A DNA stretch of 64,000 bases. It comes from Agrobacterium cucumeris. GTDB taxonomy: Bacteria; Pseudomonadota; Alphaproteobacteria; Rhizobiales; Rhizobiaceae. The notes under the pieces are model-generated. The model was not told the DNA's origin, made no database searches, and worked only from the letters and a program-made list of their open reading frames with translations. Below, one piece after another: positions 53,291-62,601 of the stretch. How positions within the stretch are numbered: the first letter of the stretch is position 1; every line of letters starts with the position of its first letter. The DNA lies in assembly GCF_030036535.1 (NCBI RefSeq), contig NZ_CP080387.1, positions 2,046,001 through 2,110,000 of the forward strand, given 5' to 3'. A program made the translations under genes and the position numbers.

Positions 53291-54825
53291 GAGTTCTTCT
53301 CCCCTGAGCGCATGATAGCGCGCATGATGCTTTCCTGGCTCGCCTCTCCCTTCGGCAATTCAGCGACGATGCGGCCTTCGTTCATGACGTAGATGCGGTC
53401 GCAATTGCCGAGCAGTTCGGGCATTTCCGATGATATCATCAGAACGCCTTTGCCGTCGGCAGCGAGCTGGTTGATGATGGTGTAAATTTCATATTTCGCG
53501 CCGACATCGATGCCGCGGGTCGGCTCGTCGAGGATCAGCACGTCAGGATCGGAGAACAGCCACTTGGATAGCACCACCTTCTGCTGGTTGCCGCCCGAAA
53601 GATTGACCGTTTCCTGAAAGATGCCCGACGACCGGATGCGCAGGCGCGTGCGGAAATCGCTCGCCACCTTCATTTCCTTGATGTCGTCGATGACGCTGGC
53701 CTTGGACACGCCGGCCAGGTTGGCAAGCGTGGTGTTGTGCAGGATGTTGTCGTTGAGCACGAGGCCGAGATGTTTGCGGTCTTCCGTCACATAGGCAAGA
53801 CCGGCATCGATGGCGCGGCGCACGGTGCTGACATCCACGGGTTTGCCGTGGATCAGCACTTCACCGCTGATCTTGTGGCCGTAGGACTTGCCGAACACGC
53901 TCATCGCGAATTCGGTGCGCCCTGCGCCCATCAGCCCGGCAATGCCGACGACTTCGCCCTTGCGCACGGTGACGTTGATATCGTGCAGAACCTTCCGGTC
54001 ACGGTGCTGCTGGTGATAGGCGTTCCAGTTCTTCACTTCGAGAATGGTCTCGCCGATCGGCACATCGCGTGGCGGATAACGATCTTCGAGATCACGCCCC
54101 ACCATGTTGCGGATGATGACATCCTCGCTGATTTCTTCCTGATGACAGTCGAGCGTCTTCACCGTCATGCCATCACGCAAAACGGTGATCTGGTCGGCCA
54201 CCTTGCGCACTTCGTTGAGCTTGTGGGTGATGATGATCGAGGTCATGCCCTGCTTGCGGAATTCGATCAAAAGGTTGAGCAGCGCCTCGGAATCGCTTTC
54301 GTTGAGCGAGGCGGTCGGCTCGTCGAGGATGAGCAGCTTCACGCTCTTCGACAATGCCTTGGCGATTTCCACGAGCTGCTGCTTGCCCACACCGATATCG
54401 GTGATCAGCGTTTCCGGCGATTCCTTCAGGCCCACCTTCTTTAAAAGTTCGCGGGTCCGGTTGAAGGTCTGCTGCCAGCTGATGACGCCGTTCGAGGCGA
54501 CCTCGTTGCCGAGGAAGATGTTTTCCGCAATCGACAGGAGCGGCACCAATGCCAGTTCCTGGTGAATGATGATGATACCAATATCTTCGCTATCATTGAT
54601 GGCGCGAAAATTCCGCACTGCGCCTTCATAGTGGATTTCGCCCTCATAGGTGCCGGCGGGATAAACACCGGAAAGGACCTTCATCAAGGTCGACTTCCCC
54701 GCGCCGTTCTCACCGACGAGTGCGTGGATCTCACCCTCTTTAACCTTGAGGTTGACGTTCTCAAGCGCTTTCACGCCCGGAAACGTCTTGGTGATGTTCC
54801 GCATTTCGAGAATGGTATTGGCCAT
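53287..54825 (-). CDS. gguA: GguA, sugar ABC transporter ATPase
   Basis: The product has 512 residues from ATG 54825; the frame continues to 54891 but would lie in the hairpin upstream. Two ABC domains occur: the first has [16 protein letters not shown] and [12 protein letters not shown], the second a Walker A-like [10 protein letters not shown] and [15 protein letters not shown] with [13 protein letters not shown]. This is the CUT2 (RbsA-like) arrangement, with the second nucleotide site degenerate. It powers GguB and ChvE. Confidence 0.96.
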   Translation of the reverse strand: MANTILEMRNITKTFPGVKALENVNLKVKEGEIHALVGENGAGKSTLMKVLSGVYPAGTYEGEIHYEGAVRNFRAINDSEDIGIIIIHQELALVPLLSIAENIFLGNEVASNGVISWQQTFNRTRELLKKVGLKESPETLITDIGVGKQQLVEIAKALSKSVKLLILDEPTASLNESDSEALLNLLIEFRKQGMTSIIITHKLNEVRKVADQITVLRDGMTVKTLDCHQEEISEDVIIRNMVGRDLEDRYPPRDVPIGETILEVKNWNAYHQQHRDRKVLHDINVTVRKGEVVGIAGLMGAGRTEFAMSVFGKSYGHKISGEVLIHGKPVDVSTVRRAIDAGLAYVTEDRKHLGLVLNDNILHNTTLANLAGVSKASVIDDIKEMKVASDFRTRLRIRSSGIFQETVNLSGGNQQKVVLSKWLFSDPDVLILDEPTRGIDVGAKYEIYTIINQLAADGKGVLMISSEMPELLGNCDRIYVMNEGRIVAELPKGEASQESIMRAIMRSGEKNS

Positions 54826-54871
54826 ATCGCAATCCAGCGCCCGATTAATTTCGGCGTTTTTATTTTTATGG

Positions 54872-54901
54872 AAAAACGGGGATGACGCCAAGTCATCCCC
54901 G
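54872..54901 (-). terminator. Terminator or attenuator between chvE and gguA
   Basis: CGGGGATGAC pairs with GTCATCCCCG over a 5-nt loop. On the minus strand it is followed by TTTTT. It lies 15 bp past the chvE stop and about 50 bp before the gguA start, so it would let chvE be expressed more strongly than gguABC. Confidence 0.8.
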
Positions 54902-54916
54902 CATGTGTCTTCAGGC

Positions 54917-55981
54917 TTATTTCAGCTGGTCTTCTTTGTAATAACCGCCATCAACGAGAACCTGCTTGTAGTTCTCCTTGGTAACGGCAACCGGCTTCAG
55001 CAGGTAGGACGGAACGACCTTGACGCCATTTTCATAGGTCTTGGTGTCGTTTACCTCAGGCTCCTTGCCCTGCAGAACGGCATTCACCATGTCGACGGTA
55101 ACCTTCGCGAGTTCGCGGGTATCCTTGAAGATGGTGGAATACTGTTCGCCTGCAATGATCGACTTGACCGACGGGACTTCAGCGTCCTGACCGGAAACGA
55201 CCGGCAGCGGCTGGTCCTTCGAACCATAACCAACGCCCTTCAGCGAGGAGATGATGCCGATGGACAGACCGTCGTAAGGCGACAGAACGGCGTCAACCTT
55301 GGCGTCGGTGTAATAAGCCGACAGCAGGTTATCCATACGGGCCTGGGCCGTTGCCGGATCCCAACGCAGCGTACCGACCTTGTCCATGCCCATCTGGCCG
55401 GACTTCACGACCAGCTTGCCGCTGTCGATGTAAGGCTTCAGAACCGACATTGCGCCGTCATAGAAGAAGAAGGCGTTGTTATCGTCAGGAGAACCGCCGA
55501 ACAGCTCGATGTTGAAGGGACCCTTGCCGTCCTTCAGGCCAAGCTTGTCAACGATCGAAGTCGCCTGCAGAACGCCAACCTGGAAGTTGTCGAACGTTGC
55601 GTAGTAGCTGACGTCGCCGCTGTTGCGGATAAGGCGGTCATAAGCGATGACCTTGATGCCCTGCTCGCCAGCCTGCTTCAGAACGTCCGAAAGCGTGGTG
55701 CCGTCGATCGAGGCGATCACGAGGACTTTCACGCCCTTGGTGACCATGTTTTCGATCTGGGACAGCTGGTTCGGAATGTCGTCGTCGGCATATTGCAGGT
55801 CGGTCGTGTAACCGGCTTCCTGCAGCTGCTTGACGATGTTGTTGCCGTCATCGATCCAGCGAGCGGAAGACTTGGTCGGCATGGCAATGCCGACGGAACC
55901 CTTGTCCTGCGCGAAAGCCGGTGCTGCGAAGGAAGCAGCACCGATGGCACAAGCCGCCATCAGCGAAATAATGGACTTCAT
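54917..55981 (-). CDS. chvE: ChvE, periplasmic galactose/glucose-binding protein
   Basis: The product has 354 residues with a signal peptide (about 1-24, ending PAFAQ). It is a type I periplasmic binding protein of the CUT2 family: [55 protein letters not shown] and [30 protein letters not shown] are readable. In Agrobacterium ChvE feeds GguAB and also presents plant sugars to the VirA sensor. It is transcribed divergently from gbpR. Confidence 0.96.
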   Translation of the reverse strand: MKSIISLMAACAIGAASFAAPAFAQDKGSVGIAMPTKSSARWIDDGNNIVKQLQEAGYTTDLQYADDDIPNQLSQIENMVTKGVKVLVIASIDGTTLSDVLKQAGEQGIKVIAYDRLIRNSGDVSYYATFDNFQVGVLQATSIVDKLGLKDGKGPFNIELFGGSPDDNNAFFFYDGAMSVLKPYIDSGKLVVKSGQMGMDKVGTLRWDPATAQARMDNLLSAYYTDAKVDAVLSPYDGLSIGIISSLKGVGYGSKDQPLPVVSGQDAEVPSVKSIIAGEQYSTIFKDTRELAKVTVDMVNAVLQGKEPEVNDTKTYENGVKVVPSYLLKPVAVTKENYKQVLVDGGYYKEDQLK

Positions 55982-56119
55982 TAACTCTCTCCCTTGAACC
56001 CTTTTCTGGCACCCGCATGTTGCGGCGCACCATGAAATTCATGCCGTCAGAGGAAGGAGCCGCGTTCGGCCCGTTCCGATCTCGCAGCTGCGAAATTGAA
56101 CAGATGCCGCTCCTCCCCG

Positions 56120-56230
56120 GCATCCCGCAAACTGTTCTGAATCCATATAACTGTCAAATAGAATAAATCTGTTTCCATATATCAATTTCGCTATATTAAA
56201 TCGATACAATAAGCGATGAGTGGGTATAAA
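56120..56230. promoter_or_regulatory. chvE-gbpR divergent control region
   Basis: This AT-rich segment contains two direct TCCATATA repeats (56142-56149 and 56174-56181), about 32 bp (three helical turns) apart, followed by more AT-rich sequence. LysR-type regulators such as GbpR bind divergent regions like this one. The repeats are candidate half sites; no base is proven. Confidence 0.45.
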
Positions 56231-56237
56231 CACGCGA

Positions 56238-57242
56238 ATGAACAACCAAAAAGTGTATGAGCAGGCGCAAACAACAGAGGCCCTTTTCGTCTTTGAAGAC
56301 AACCCGCTTCTGCGCGCCGGATTAAAGATGAGCCATCTGCGCATGCTGGTCATGATCGAGGAACACGGGCAGGTCAGCGCCGCCGCAGCGGCCATGAACA
56401 TAACACAGCCGGCGGCCTCGCGCATGCTTTCCGAAATGGAAGCCATCGTCAAAAGCCCGCTCTGTCAAAGGGCCTCGCGCGGCGTGGTGCTGACCAAATT
56501 CGGCGAGGCACTGGCCCGTCGGGCGCGCACCATATTGCTGGAGCTGCGCGAGGCGAGCCGCGAGCTTAACCAGATGAAATCCGGCAGCGGTGGCTCGGTC
56601 TATATCGGCGCCGTCACGGCACCCGCCATCAGCCTTGTGGTTCCCGCCATCAAGCGGGCGACGGACACCTATCCCGGCATCGAGATCAACGTGCAGGTGG
56701 AAAGCAGCAATGTGCTGGCCCGGGAGTTGCTGGCCGCGCGTCACGATTTCATCATCGGCCGCATTCCTGACGATTTCGACCCCGGCCTGTTTTCCATCCA
56801 TGAAATCGGCATCGAGCGCGCCTGTCTGGTGGTCGGCGAAGGCCACCCCCTGCTTGGCGGCGAGCCGGTAACGTTGAACGATCTTTCCGCCTACGATTGG
56901 GTTTTCCAGCCGCCCGGCGCCCTGCTGCGCAGAACGATGGAGGACGTGTTCCTTACCCATGGCGTTGCCATGCCGCGCAATATCATCAACACGCCGTCCA
57001 TGCTTCTGACGCTCGCGCTGATCTGCAACACCAATGCGATTGCGCCGATCGCGCAGGACATGGCCGAATTCGTGGCCGGCCAGCAGGCCGGCATCGGCCG
57101 CACCCGCATCCTGCCGACGGATTTCGAACTTGTGGTCAAGCCCTACAGCATCATCACCACCAAAGGCCGCGTTTTGCCGCCCAGCGCCCGGCTGCTTTAC
57201 GATCTGGTACTGGATGAAAGCCGAAAGCTGACCTGGCCATGA
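56238..57242 (+). CDS. gbpR: GbpR, LysR-type regulator of chvE
   Basis: The product has 334 residues from ATG 56238. The N-terminal helix-turn-helix reads SHLRMLVMIEEHGQVSAAAAAMNITQPAASRMLSEMEAIVKSPLC, and a LysR substrate domain follows. A 35-residue N-terminal extension precedes it. In A. tumefaciens GbpR (galactose-binding protein regulator) activates chvE in response to arabinose, galactose and fucose. The divergent position next to chvE identifies it. Confidence 0.92.
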   Translation: MNNQKVYEQAQTTEALFVFEDNPLLRAGLKMSHLRMLVMIEEHGQVSAAAAAMNITQPAASRMLSEMEAIVKSPLCQRASRGVVLTKFGEALARRARTILLELREASRELNQMKSGSGGSVYIGAVTAPAISLVVPAIKRATDTYPGIEINVQVESSNVLARELLAARHDFIIGRIPDDFDPGLFSIHEIGIERACLVVGEGHPLLGGEPVTLNDLSAYDWVFQPPGALLRRTMEDVFLTHGVAMPRNIINTPSMLLTLALICNTNAIAPIAQDMAEFVAGQQAGIGRTRILPTDFELVVKPYSIITTKGRVLPPSARLLYDLVLDESRKLTWP

Positions 57243-57310
57243 TGATGACCCCATGGGGGCCGCGACGAGGTGGCAAGCCAGACGCCACCTTCATCTTATA
57301 AACAGGCCGG

Positions 57311-57802
57311 ATGTACGAGCCGGCGCAGGGGAACAGCCGCATGCTTTTCGGACAATCCGTCTTCCAGTCGGTCGTTGAAAGACTGAAGCAGGAAAGAGAA
57401 GAGGAAGCCGCGGAACCGCCGCCGCCAGTCAACCACCGCATCGTCGGTTTCAATTCCGGTTTTGTCGTCGGCTCACCCTCTGCTGCGCCGCAACCGGGAA
57501 ATGGCGGCCTCGACGCCTATCTCGCCTTTCTGGCCGAACCGGCACCACCGCCTGAACCCCAGCCGGAGCCAGAGCCGGAACCCATGCCGGCCCATCTCGA
57601 AAAGACCTCGCTCGCGGATGTGTCAACGGAACTGGCGATCCATGAAACCGACACCGCCGCAACGCTTGCGGAAAAACGCCGCGCCTTTGCCCGTCTCAAC
57701 CACCCCGACGGCGTGAAACCGGAATTCCGGCACAATGCGACCCTGCGCATGACCGCGGCAAATCTGCTGATCGACCAGGCGATACGGATGCTGAAAACTT
57801 AA
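57311..57802 (+). CDS. Pro/Glu-rich protein with C-terminal HPD-containing helix, function unknown
   Basis: The product has 163 residues. After a short N-terminal segment there is a Pro-rich region (PPPPEPQPEPEPEPMP-like, about 76-92), then a helical end with EKRRAFARLNHPDGVKPEFR and LRMTAANLLIDQAIRML. The HPD triplet between helices resembles the J-domain loop of DnaJ, and the length of that region (about 60 residues) fits. It could recruit a Hsp70, but family membership is unproven. It follows gbpR by 68 bp on the same strand. Confidence 0.6.
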   Translation: MYEPAQGNSRMLFGQSVFQSVVERLKQEREEEAAEPPPPVNHRIVGFNSGFVVGSPSAAPQPGNGGLDAYLAFLAEPAPPPEPQPEPEPEPMPAHLEKTSLADVSTELAIHETDTAATLAEKRRAFARLNHPDGVKPEFRHNATLRMTAANLLIDQAIRMLKT

Positions 57803-57848
57803 ATCATGCAATGCAAGGCAGCGATGCCTGCCAAAGGATATGCCGCTG

Positions 57849-58124
57849 TCAGCCGGCGTCGTTTTTATCGACGGGTGCGTTATCGGCGGGTTCGTCTGGC
57901 GCAGCCTTGTCCGCTCCGCCCTTGGCCGCATCATCAACGCTCACGGGTTTGAATTTCACCAGCAGCTCATAGGCCGCATAGGCGGCGATGCCGCCGACGA
58001 TCGTGCCCCAGAAAAACTCGCGATTGACGAATTCGATCACCGCCCAGGCCGCACAGAAACCGACGATCAGCAACCTGACCCATAAAGGGCGATAAAGCGG
58101 ATGGCTGGTATCGATGTTCAGCAT
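57849..58124 (-). CDS. Small membrane protein, function unknown
   Basis: The product has 91 residues from ATG 58124 (GGGA 7 bases upstream; the frame begins at 58154). It has two hydrophobic helices: LWVRLLIVGFCAAWAVIEFV and FFWGTIVGGIAAYAAYELLV. A hydrophilic C-terminal tail is rich in Asp, Ala and Lys. It resembles small hypothetical inner-membrane proteins of rhizobia. Nothing more can be said. Confidence 0.65.
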   Translation of the reverse strand: MLNIDTSHPLYRPLWVRLLIVGFCAAWAVIEFVNREFFWGTIVGGIAAYAAYELLVKFKPVSVDDAAKGGADKAAPDEPADNAPVDKNDAG

Positions 58125-58375
58125 GGCGTTCCCGTTTCCGGCCTTTTCCGCCACACCGCGCTCTTACGGCATCGGGTGACCAAAGGCATATGCAGGTCGT
58201 CTTGGCCGTTTCACAGGAAAATTGCAACGCAAATCGAGCCGCCACCGATCAGGCTGTCGTGAAAATACCGGAACGGCAAATCACCATGCACAGCCCGGCG
58301 AGCCGGTGGTTCGGCCCGGCCCGCACTTTCCGGGTCGTTGCTCGCAGAGCAGTCCCCAGTCGATGAGAGCCCCGC

Positions 58376-58882
58376 TTAGTCCCGCAGACGTCCAAGCAGC
58401 GACAGCAGCTGGTCGCGGGCTTTCTTGCCGCCAATCCTGTCGATCAGCTTTTCCTCACGGTCGCGCCATGAATCGGAAAGACTGTCGAGAAGGCGGCTGC
58501 CTTCCTCGGTCATATCGAGAAAATGAACACGCCTGTCCTCTTCCGACCGGCGGCGGACAAGCAGCCCCTTGTCTTCCATGCTGTCGACGATCGCGACGAA
58601 ATTAGCGCGCTGGATGCCGAGCGCTTCCGCCACATCGCTCTGTTTCAGGCCCGGATTGCCACCAACAATGACGAGAACCGAAAAATCAGCCGGTCGCAAT
58701 CCCCGTTCCGCCAGCACATCGGAGAACCCATTTGCCACGGCAAGTTGCGAGTGCCGCAAATGATAGCCGATCGCCGTCGTCAACAGTCCATAGTCAATTG
58801 CCGTAAGATGCACCGGTTCCACTCCGTCGCTTTCGGCCTTTTCCGCCCGCGGCCCGTTGCTATGTGCCAATCGCAAAGCCAT
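58376..58882 (-). CDS. MarR-family regulator
   Basis: The product has 168 residues. The winged helix-turn-helix region is LRPADFSVLVIVGGNPGLKQSDVAEALGIQRANFVAIVDSMEDKGLLVRR, followed by the DRRVHFLDMTEEGSRLLDSLSD wing, which is the classic MarR signature. Its target is unknown. The upstream 58890-58990 region is AT-rich and likely carries its own operator. Confidence 0.88.
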   Translation of the reverse strand: MALRLAHSNGPRAEKAESDGVEPVHLTAIDYGLLTTAIGYHLRHSQLAVANGFSDVLAERGLRPADFSVLVIVGGNPGLKQSDVAEALGIQRANFVAIVDSMEDKGLLVRRRSEEDRRVHFLDMTEEGSRLLDSLSDSWRDREEKLIDRIGGKKARDQLLSLLGRLRD

Positions 58883-59402
58883 CCGATCCCCCGCTTGATT
58901 CGTTCCTTTACCCTGCCGAAATCATAACCGACAACGTTCCAAAACTGTATCCCAAATAAATGTAGATGATACTAATATTGTATAATAATTTGACAGTTAA
59001 TCCGCAAAAACCCAAACCTCGCTTCCAGGCCGCCATCCGGAGGCCGGGAAAAATATGACTATTTACCCGCCGATTTTGAGGGTATCGCACGGCCCGCCGC
59101 ACCGCGTTTGAAAGGCATCGCGCCAATCCCAGCGCCTGCCCGTGGTGGCGGCAAAACAGCAACAGGATCAGGCGATAACATACTACTTATAGGGGAAACC
59201 CGATTTCAACAGAAAAAGCAATACGCCAAACGACGCATTGTTTCCGGAACCCGCACAAAGGCATCAGCACCCCACAACAAACCGCGTCTCACCCCGGCAG
59301 AAAAACACGTGCCGTTTCGCAAATCTCTGATTTTTAGACATTGATGCGGAAAGAAAGCTGGGGTATGAACCAACCGCTGCACGCGATTCAAGCGTGACCG
59401 CT
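58883..59402. other. Gene-free region between marR and tRNA-Arg
   Basis: The 520 bp contain no credible frame. The first 100 bp are AT-rich (MarR promoter), the rest carries no obvious repeat. The tRNA promoter should lie at the end but could not be pinned down. Confidence 0.45.
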
Positions 59403-59479
59403 GCACCCGTAGCTCAGCTGGATAGAGTGTTGGATTCCGATTCCAAAGGTCACAGGTTCGAATCCTGTCGGGTGCGCCA
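59403..59479 (+). tRNA. tRNA-Arg, anticodon CCG
   Basis: The 77-nt cloverleaf folds fully: acceptor stem GCACCCG/CGGGTGC, D arm GCTC-AGCTGGATA-GAGT, anticodon arm TTGGA-TTCCGAT-TCCAA with CCG, and T arm ACAGG-TTCGAAT-CCTGT, followed by discriminator G and encoded CCA. It reads CGG codons. The vestigial brnT-brnA genes lie 120 bp downstream, and tRNA 3' ends are common integration sites. Confidence 0.96.
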
Positions 59480-59594
59480 TTATTTCAATCACTTGGCAAA
59501 TGAGATTGAAACTATCTCACCCGAAAGGGAGCGCGCCGCTGCGCCCAGGGTAAAATTCTTCCATTGTTTCTAATGGCGCTGTAAGCGCCCATGA

Positions 59595-59803
59595 CAAACC
59601 AGCGCCGATCGGTATCGCGCAGGTAGATCGCCGATTGAATTTTTCGCAGGCTCCATTGTCATATCGGCCAATGAAAACCGCTTTATGGCCGTGCGTGAAT
59701 TTGAGGGACGTATCATTGTCGCGGTTTTTTTCGCCCTTTGGGCTCGCAGTGCCTGTCCGTGATTTCAATGCGGCCAGCCAGCGCCAGGGAAAGGAGGTTC
59801 TGA
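59595..59803 (+). pseudogene. brnT: brnT toxin remnant, 5' end missing and frameshifted
   Basis: Two pieces of a BrnT-type RNase toxin are readable. One frame gives SPIEFFAGSIVIS and ENRFMAVREFEGRIIVAVF; the other gives the family's C-terminal GSQCLSVISMRPASARERRF and stops at TGA 59801-59803. The pieces join only if one base is added to, or two removed from, the run of seven T at 59725-59731. The usual N-terminal WDExKxxxNxxKHG segment is absent. The stop overlaps the ATG of brnA as TGATG, the standard brnT-brnA junction. A sequencing error in the T run cannot be excluded. Confidence 0.65.
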
Positions 59804-60127
59804 TGCCTGTTAAATTTTCTTCGAAACGTTTGCTCACGCAAAAGGAAGAGGTGGAAGTCCTGCGGATGATCGCATCTGATGCGGATGCCCCCGGAAGCCA
59901 CGGACGAACAAATCGCCCTGGCAAAGCCATTTCGCAAGTTTTTCCCTGGCCTTGGAAAAAGCATCGATCGGGAACTCGCCCGTCGCGGCAGGCCAAAAGC
60001 GGAAACGTTGAAAACGCCCGTTACGATCCGGCTCGACCCCGAAGTTGTGGAGCACTACAAAGCCATGGGTAAGGTTTGGCAGTCGCGCATAAACAGCGAC
60101 TTGAGAAAGCTGTCCGGTCTTCATTGA
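59803..60127 (+). pseudogene. brnA: brnA antitoxin, frameshifted
   Basis: The gene starts at ATG 59803 behind AAGGAGG. The first 29 codons (MPVKFSSKRLLTQKEEVEVL to about ASDADAP) are in one frame. The second piece (EATDEQIALAKPFRKFFPGL to the end, with RGRPKAETLKTPVTIRLDPEVVEHY) is in another. They join perfectly if one C is removed from the run of five C at 59888-59892, giving one continuous frame of about 107 codons. The RGRPKxxxxKxxVTIRLDPEV core is a BrnA/DUF4415 ribbon-helix-helix domain. Unless this is a sequencing error, the antitoxin is inactive. Confidence 0.7.
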
Positions 60128-60163
60128 GCCCGCAATGCAAAGCCGCCCAACGTTAACCTCCTT

Positions 60164-60195
60164 GAACATCGGCGGAGATATCCCCGCCGATGTTC
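60164..60195. terminator. Bidirectional hairpin between brnA and the chemoreceptor gene
   Basis: GAACATCGGCGG pairs with CCGCCGATGTTC (12-bp perfect stem, 8-nt loop) between two convergent genes. No T run follows, so it is a weaker, possibly Rho-dependent or stabilising structure. Confidence 0.5.
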
Positions 60196-60216
60196 CTGCA
60201 AATAACCGACCGTCGT

Positions 60217-62166
60217 TTAAAACTCCTGCCAGTCATCCTTTGACGTATCCACCGCCGCATTGCCGGAGAAGGCGGAGGCGAGCTTGCGGCCCAGCGCGCG
60301 GACGGGGGATGCGACCGGCCTGTCGTTGCCGCCGGCATTGCGAACCGGAGCGGGCTGGCTCTTCTGCTGATAGGCGGCTTCACCAAGCCTGAACTGCGAG
60401 AGCAGCTGGTTAAGCGAGGCGACCTCCTTGGCGAGGCTGTGGCTTGCGGCATTGGTTTCTTCCACCATCGCCGCATTTTTCTGCGTGTCCTGATCCATCT
60501 GGTTGACGGCCGTATTGATCTGCTGGAGGCCGGAAGACTGCTCCTGTGCGGATTCCACAATGGAAACCACGTGCCGGTTGATCTCCTGCACTTCCGAGAC
60601 GATGGTCGCCAGCGCCTTGCCGGTGTCGCCCACCAGCTGAACACCCTGCTGCACCTGATCGTTGGACGTGGTGATCAGCGCCTTGATTTCCTTCGCCGCA
60701 CTGGCGGAGCGCTGCGCAAGCTCGCGCACTTCCTGCGCGACGACAGCAAATCCCTTGCCGGCCTCGCCCGCACGCGCGGCCTCCACACCGGCATTCAGCG
60801 CCAGAAGATTGGTCTGGAAGGCGATTTCGTCGATCACACCGATGATATTGCTGATCTCATTGGCGGATTTGGCGATCTGTTCCATGGCGACCACGGCGCG
60901 GCGCACCACTTCGCCGGATTGTTCGGCACCCGCCTTGGCGCGGCTGACGATCTGGCCGGCTTCTTGCGCGCGCTTGGTGGAATCGCGCACCGTGGTGGTG
61001 ATCTCTTCCAGGGCGGCGGCGGTTTCTTCCACGGCTGCGGCCTGCTGTTCCGTGCGCTTGGCAAGATCATCGGCGGCCGATTTGATCTCGTTTGCGCCGG
61101 CACCGATGCCACCGGCATTCTGCGCAACCTTGGTCAGCGCGCCCTGCAGCTTTTCAGCCGACATGTTGAAGTCGTTGCGAACGCCATCCAGCGCTGCCGT
61201 GAACGGCTGGCCGATGCGATAGGAAACATCGCCTTCGGACAGTTTCGACAGACCTGCAGCGAGATTATCGACTGCGAACTTAACGTCGGCCGCTTCGCGC
61301 GCCTTCTGCTGCTCACGCTCGATGCGGTCCTTTTCCGACAGGCTACGATTGGCTTCGGTTTCCTGCTCGAGGCGGATACGCTCGAGCGCATTTTCGCGGA
61401 ATACCTGAACGGCTTTGGCCATCTGGCCGACTTCGTCTCCGCGGCCCGTGCCGTCGATTTCCGCCGCCGTCTCGCCGCCGGCCAGTGCCACCATCCGTTC
61501 GCGCAGGCGGGCAATCGGCGCGGTGATGCCACGCGACGCCACGAAAATCGCCAGAATGACACCGATGGAGAAAACAAATCCGATCGCGGCAAGCGATGTC
61601 AGGATCGTCGAGTTGGTCTGATCCGTCAGATCGTCACTACCCTTGATGACGCCTTTTGCCAGCTTGTCCAGCAGCGCCGCCATCTCAACGGCGGCGGGGC
61701 GAATGGAGGCATCAGCCTTCAGCATCTCCGCTGCCGCTTCCGCGGAGCGATCTGCGATGCCAAATTCGACCGCCTTGTCGGTAATCGCGGTAATCTCCTG
61801 CGATTTCGCCATAAAGCCGTTGATGGCAGTGGCCTCTTCGGGAAAGGCCGCCTTCACATTGTTGAGGCGCATCACCAGCAGCCGCTTGCTCTCGGTATAA
61901 AATTCCCTGGCAACCTTTATATCCGGCCCGCTCGCATCATAGGCCATCACCTGATAGGCACCATAGGCAACCGCGGCGAGATTTCGGTTGGCCCGCGCAA
62001 GCTCCACCAGAGCGGCGTTGTCATTGGCAATGAAGAACGAATAGGCCGTATCCGCCTCCTTGTAACGGCTGGACATGAAGGCGGTCGCGGCGAGACCGAC
62101 GATGCAGAGCGGCAGAATAAGCGACAGGATTTTGGTGCGAATGCTGGCGTTTTGAAGGAAAGACAC
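60217..62166 (-). CDS. Methyl-accepting chemotaxis protein
   Basis: The product has 649 residues. Transmembrane helices lie at about 10-32 and 190-212, with an all-helical four-helix-bundle-type periplasmic sensor between them. The HAMP domain is at about 213-265 (ASRGITAPIARLRERMVAL). The signalling tip reads IDEIAFQTNLLALNAGVEAARAGEAGKGFAVVAQEVRELAQRSA, the invariant MCP hairpin. There is no obvious CheR-tethering pentapeptide at the end. The ligand is unknown. It is transcribed alone towards the tRNA region. Confidence 0.95.
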   Translation of the reverse strand: MSFLQNASIRTKILSLILPLCIVGLAATAFMSSRYKEADTAYSFFIANDNAALVELARANRNLAAVAYGAYQVMAYDASGPDIKVAREFYTESKRLLVMRLNNVKAAFPEEATAINGFMAKSQEITAITDKAVEFGIADRSAEAAAEMLKADASIRPAAVEMAALLDKLAKGVIKGSDDLTDQTNSTILTSLAAIGFVFSIGVILAIFVASRGITAPIARLRERMVALAGGETAAEIDGTGRGDEVGQMAKAVQVFRENALERIRLEQETEANRSLSEKDRIEREQQKAREAADVKFAVDNLAAGLSKLSEGDVSYRIGQPFTAALDGVRNDFNMSAEKLQGALTKVAQNAGGIGAGANEIKSAADDLAKRTEQQAAAVEETAAALEEITTTVRDSTKRAQEAGQIVSRAKAGAEQSGEVVRRAVVAMEQIAKSANEISNIIGVIDEIAFQTNLLALNAGVEAARAGEAGKGFAVVAQEVRELAQRSASAAKEIKALITTSNDQVQQGVQLVGDTGKALATIVSEVQEINRHVVSIVESAQEQSSGLQQINTAVNQMDQDTQKNAAMVEETNAASHSLAKEVASLNQLLSQFRLGEAAYQQKSQPAPVRNAGGNDRPVASPVRALGRKLASAFSGNAAVDTSKDDWQEF

Positions 62167-62601
62167 GGAAACCTCACGTCAATGAAAAACCGCTCCTTCC
62201 CCGTGCCGGAGGTGTTCGGCAAAACTGACATTGCACGTCGAACGCCTCGATCATTGAGGCTTCGCGAGACGCATCACCGGCCCGAGCCGCGATTTGCATC
62301 ATGCATGCGCCCGCCAAAAGTGATGCCCGCCCCTCAAATATCGACAGGTTACCTTCTAGAGCACAGGCGACCCGAAAGAGAGCGGAGGCGCATTTCGAGA
62401 GAAATGGAGCGCGGCCAATTTGCTGGATGCCGATCACCATTCCTTGTTCGACAAAATGATTATAGTCAAAAACTTTACAATTCCTTCATGTCCCTCGGGC
62501 CTGCAGAATATTAGGATTATAAAGCGGCGACAGGTATTTCTGCCGCCTGCTTTGCCGAACGAAGCAGCGCCTGCAACACGCATTCGCAGCCAGCCAGGCC
62601 A
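62167..62601. other. Gene-free region upstream of the chemoreceptor gene
   Basis: These 435 bp hold the promoter and leader of the mcp gene and the 3' end region of the convergent MFS unit. No credible frame, repeat or RNA signature was recognised. Confidence 0.4.

Noticed and set aside
54746..55984. A 412-codon plus-strand frame covering chvE
   Set aside because: It is antisense to chvE, with composition typical of high-GC shadows.
60439..62514. A 691-codon plus-strand frame over the chemoreceptor gene
   Set aside because: It runs antisense to a clear MCP gene and reads as Gly/His/Arg-rich nonsense; real domains are on the minus strand.
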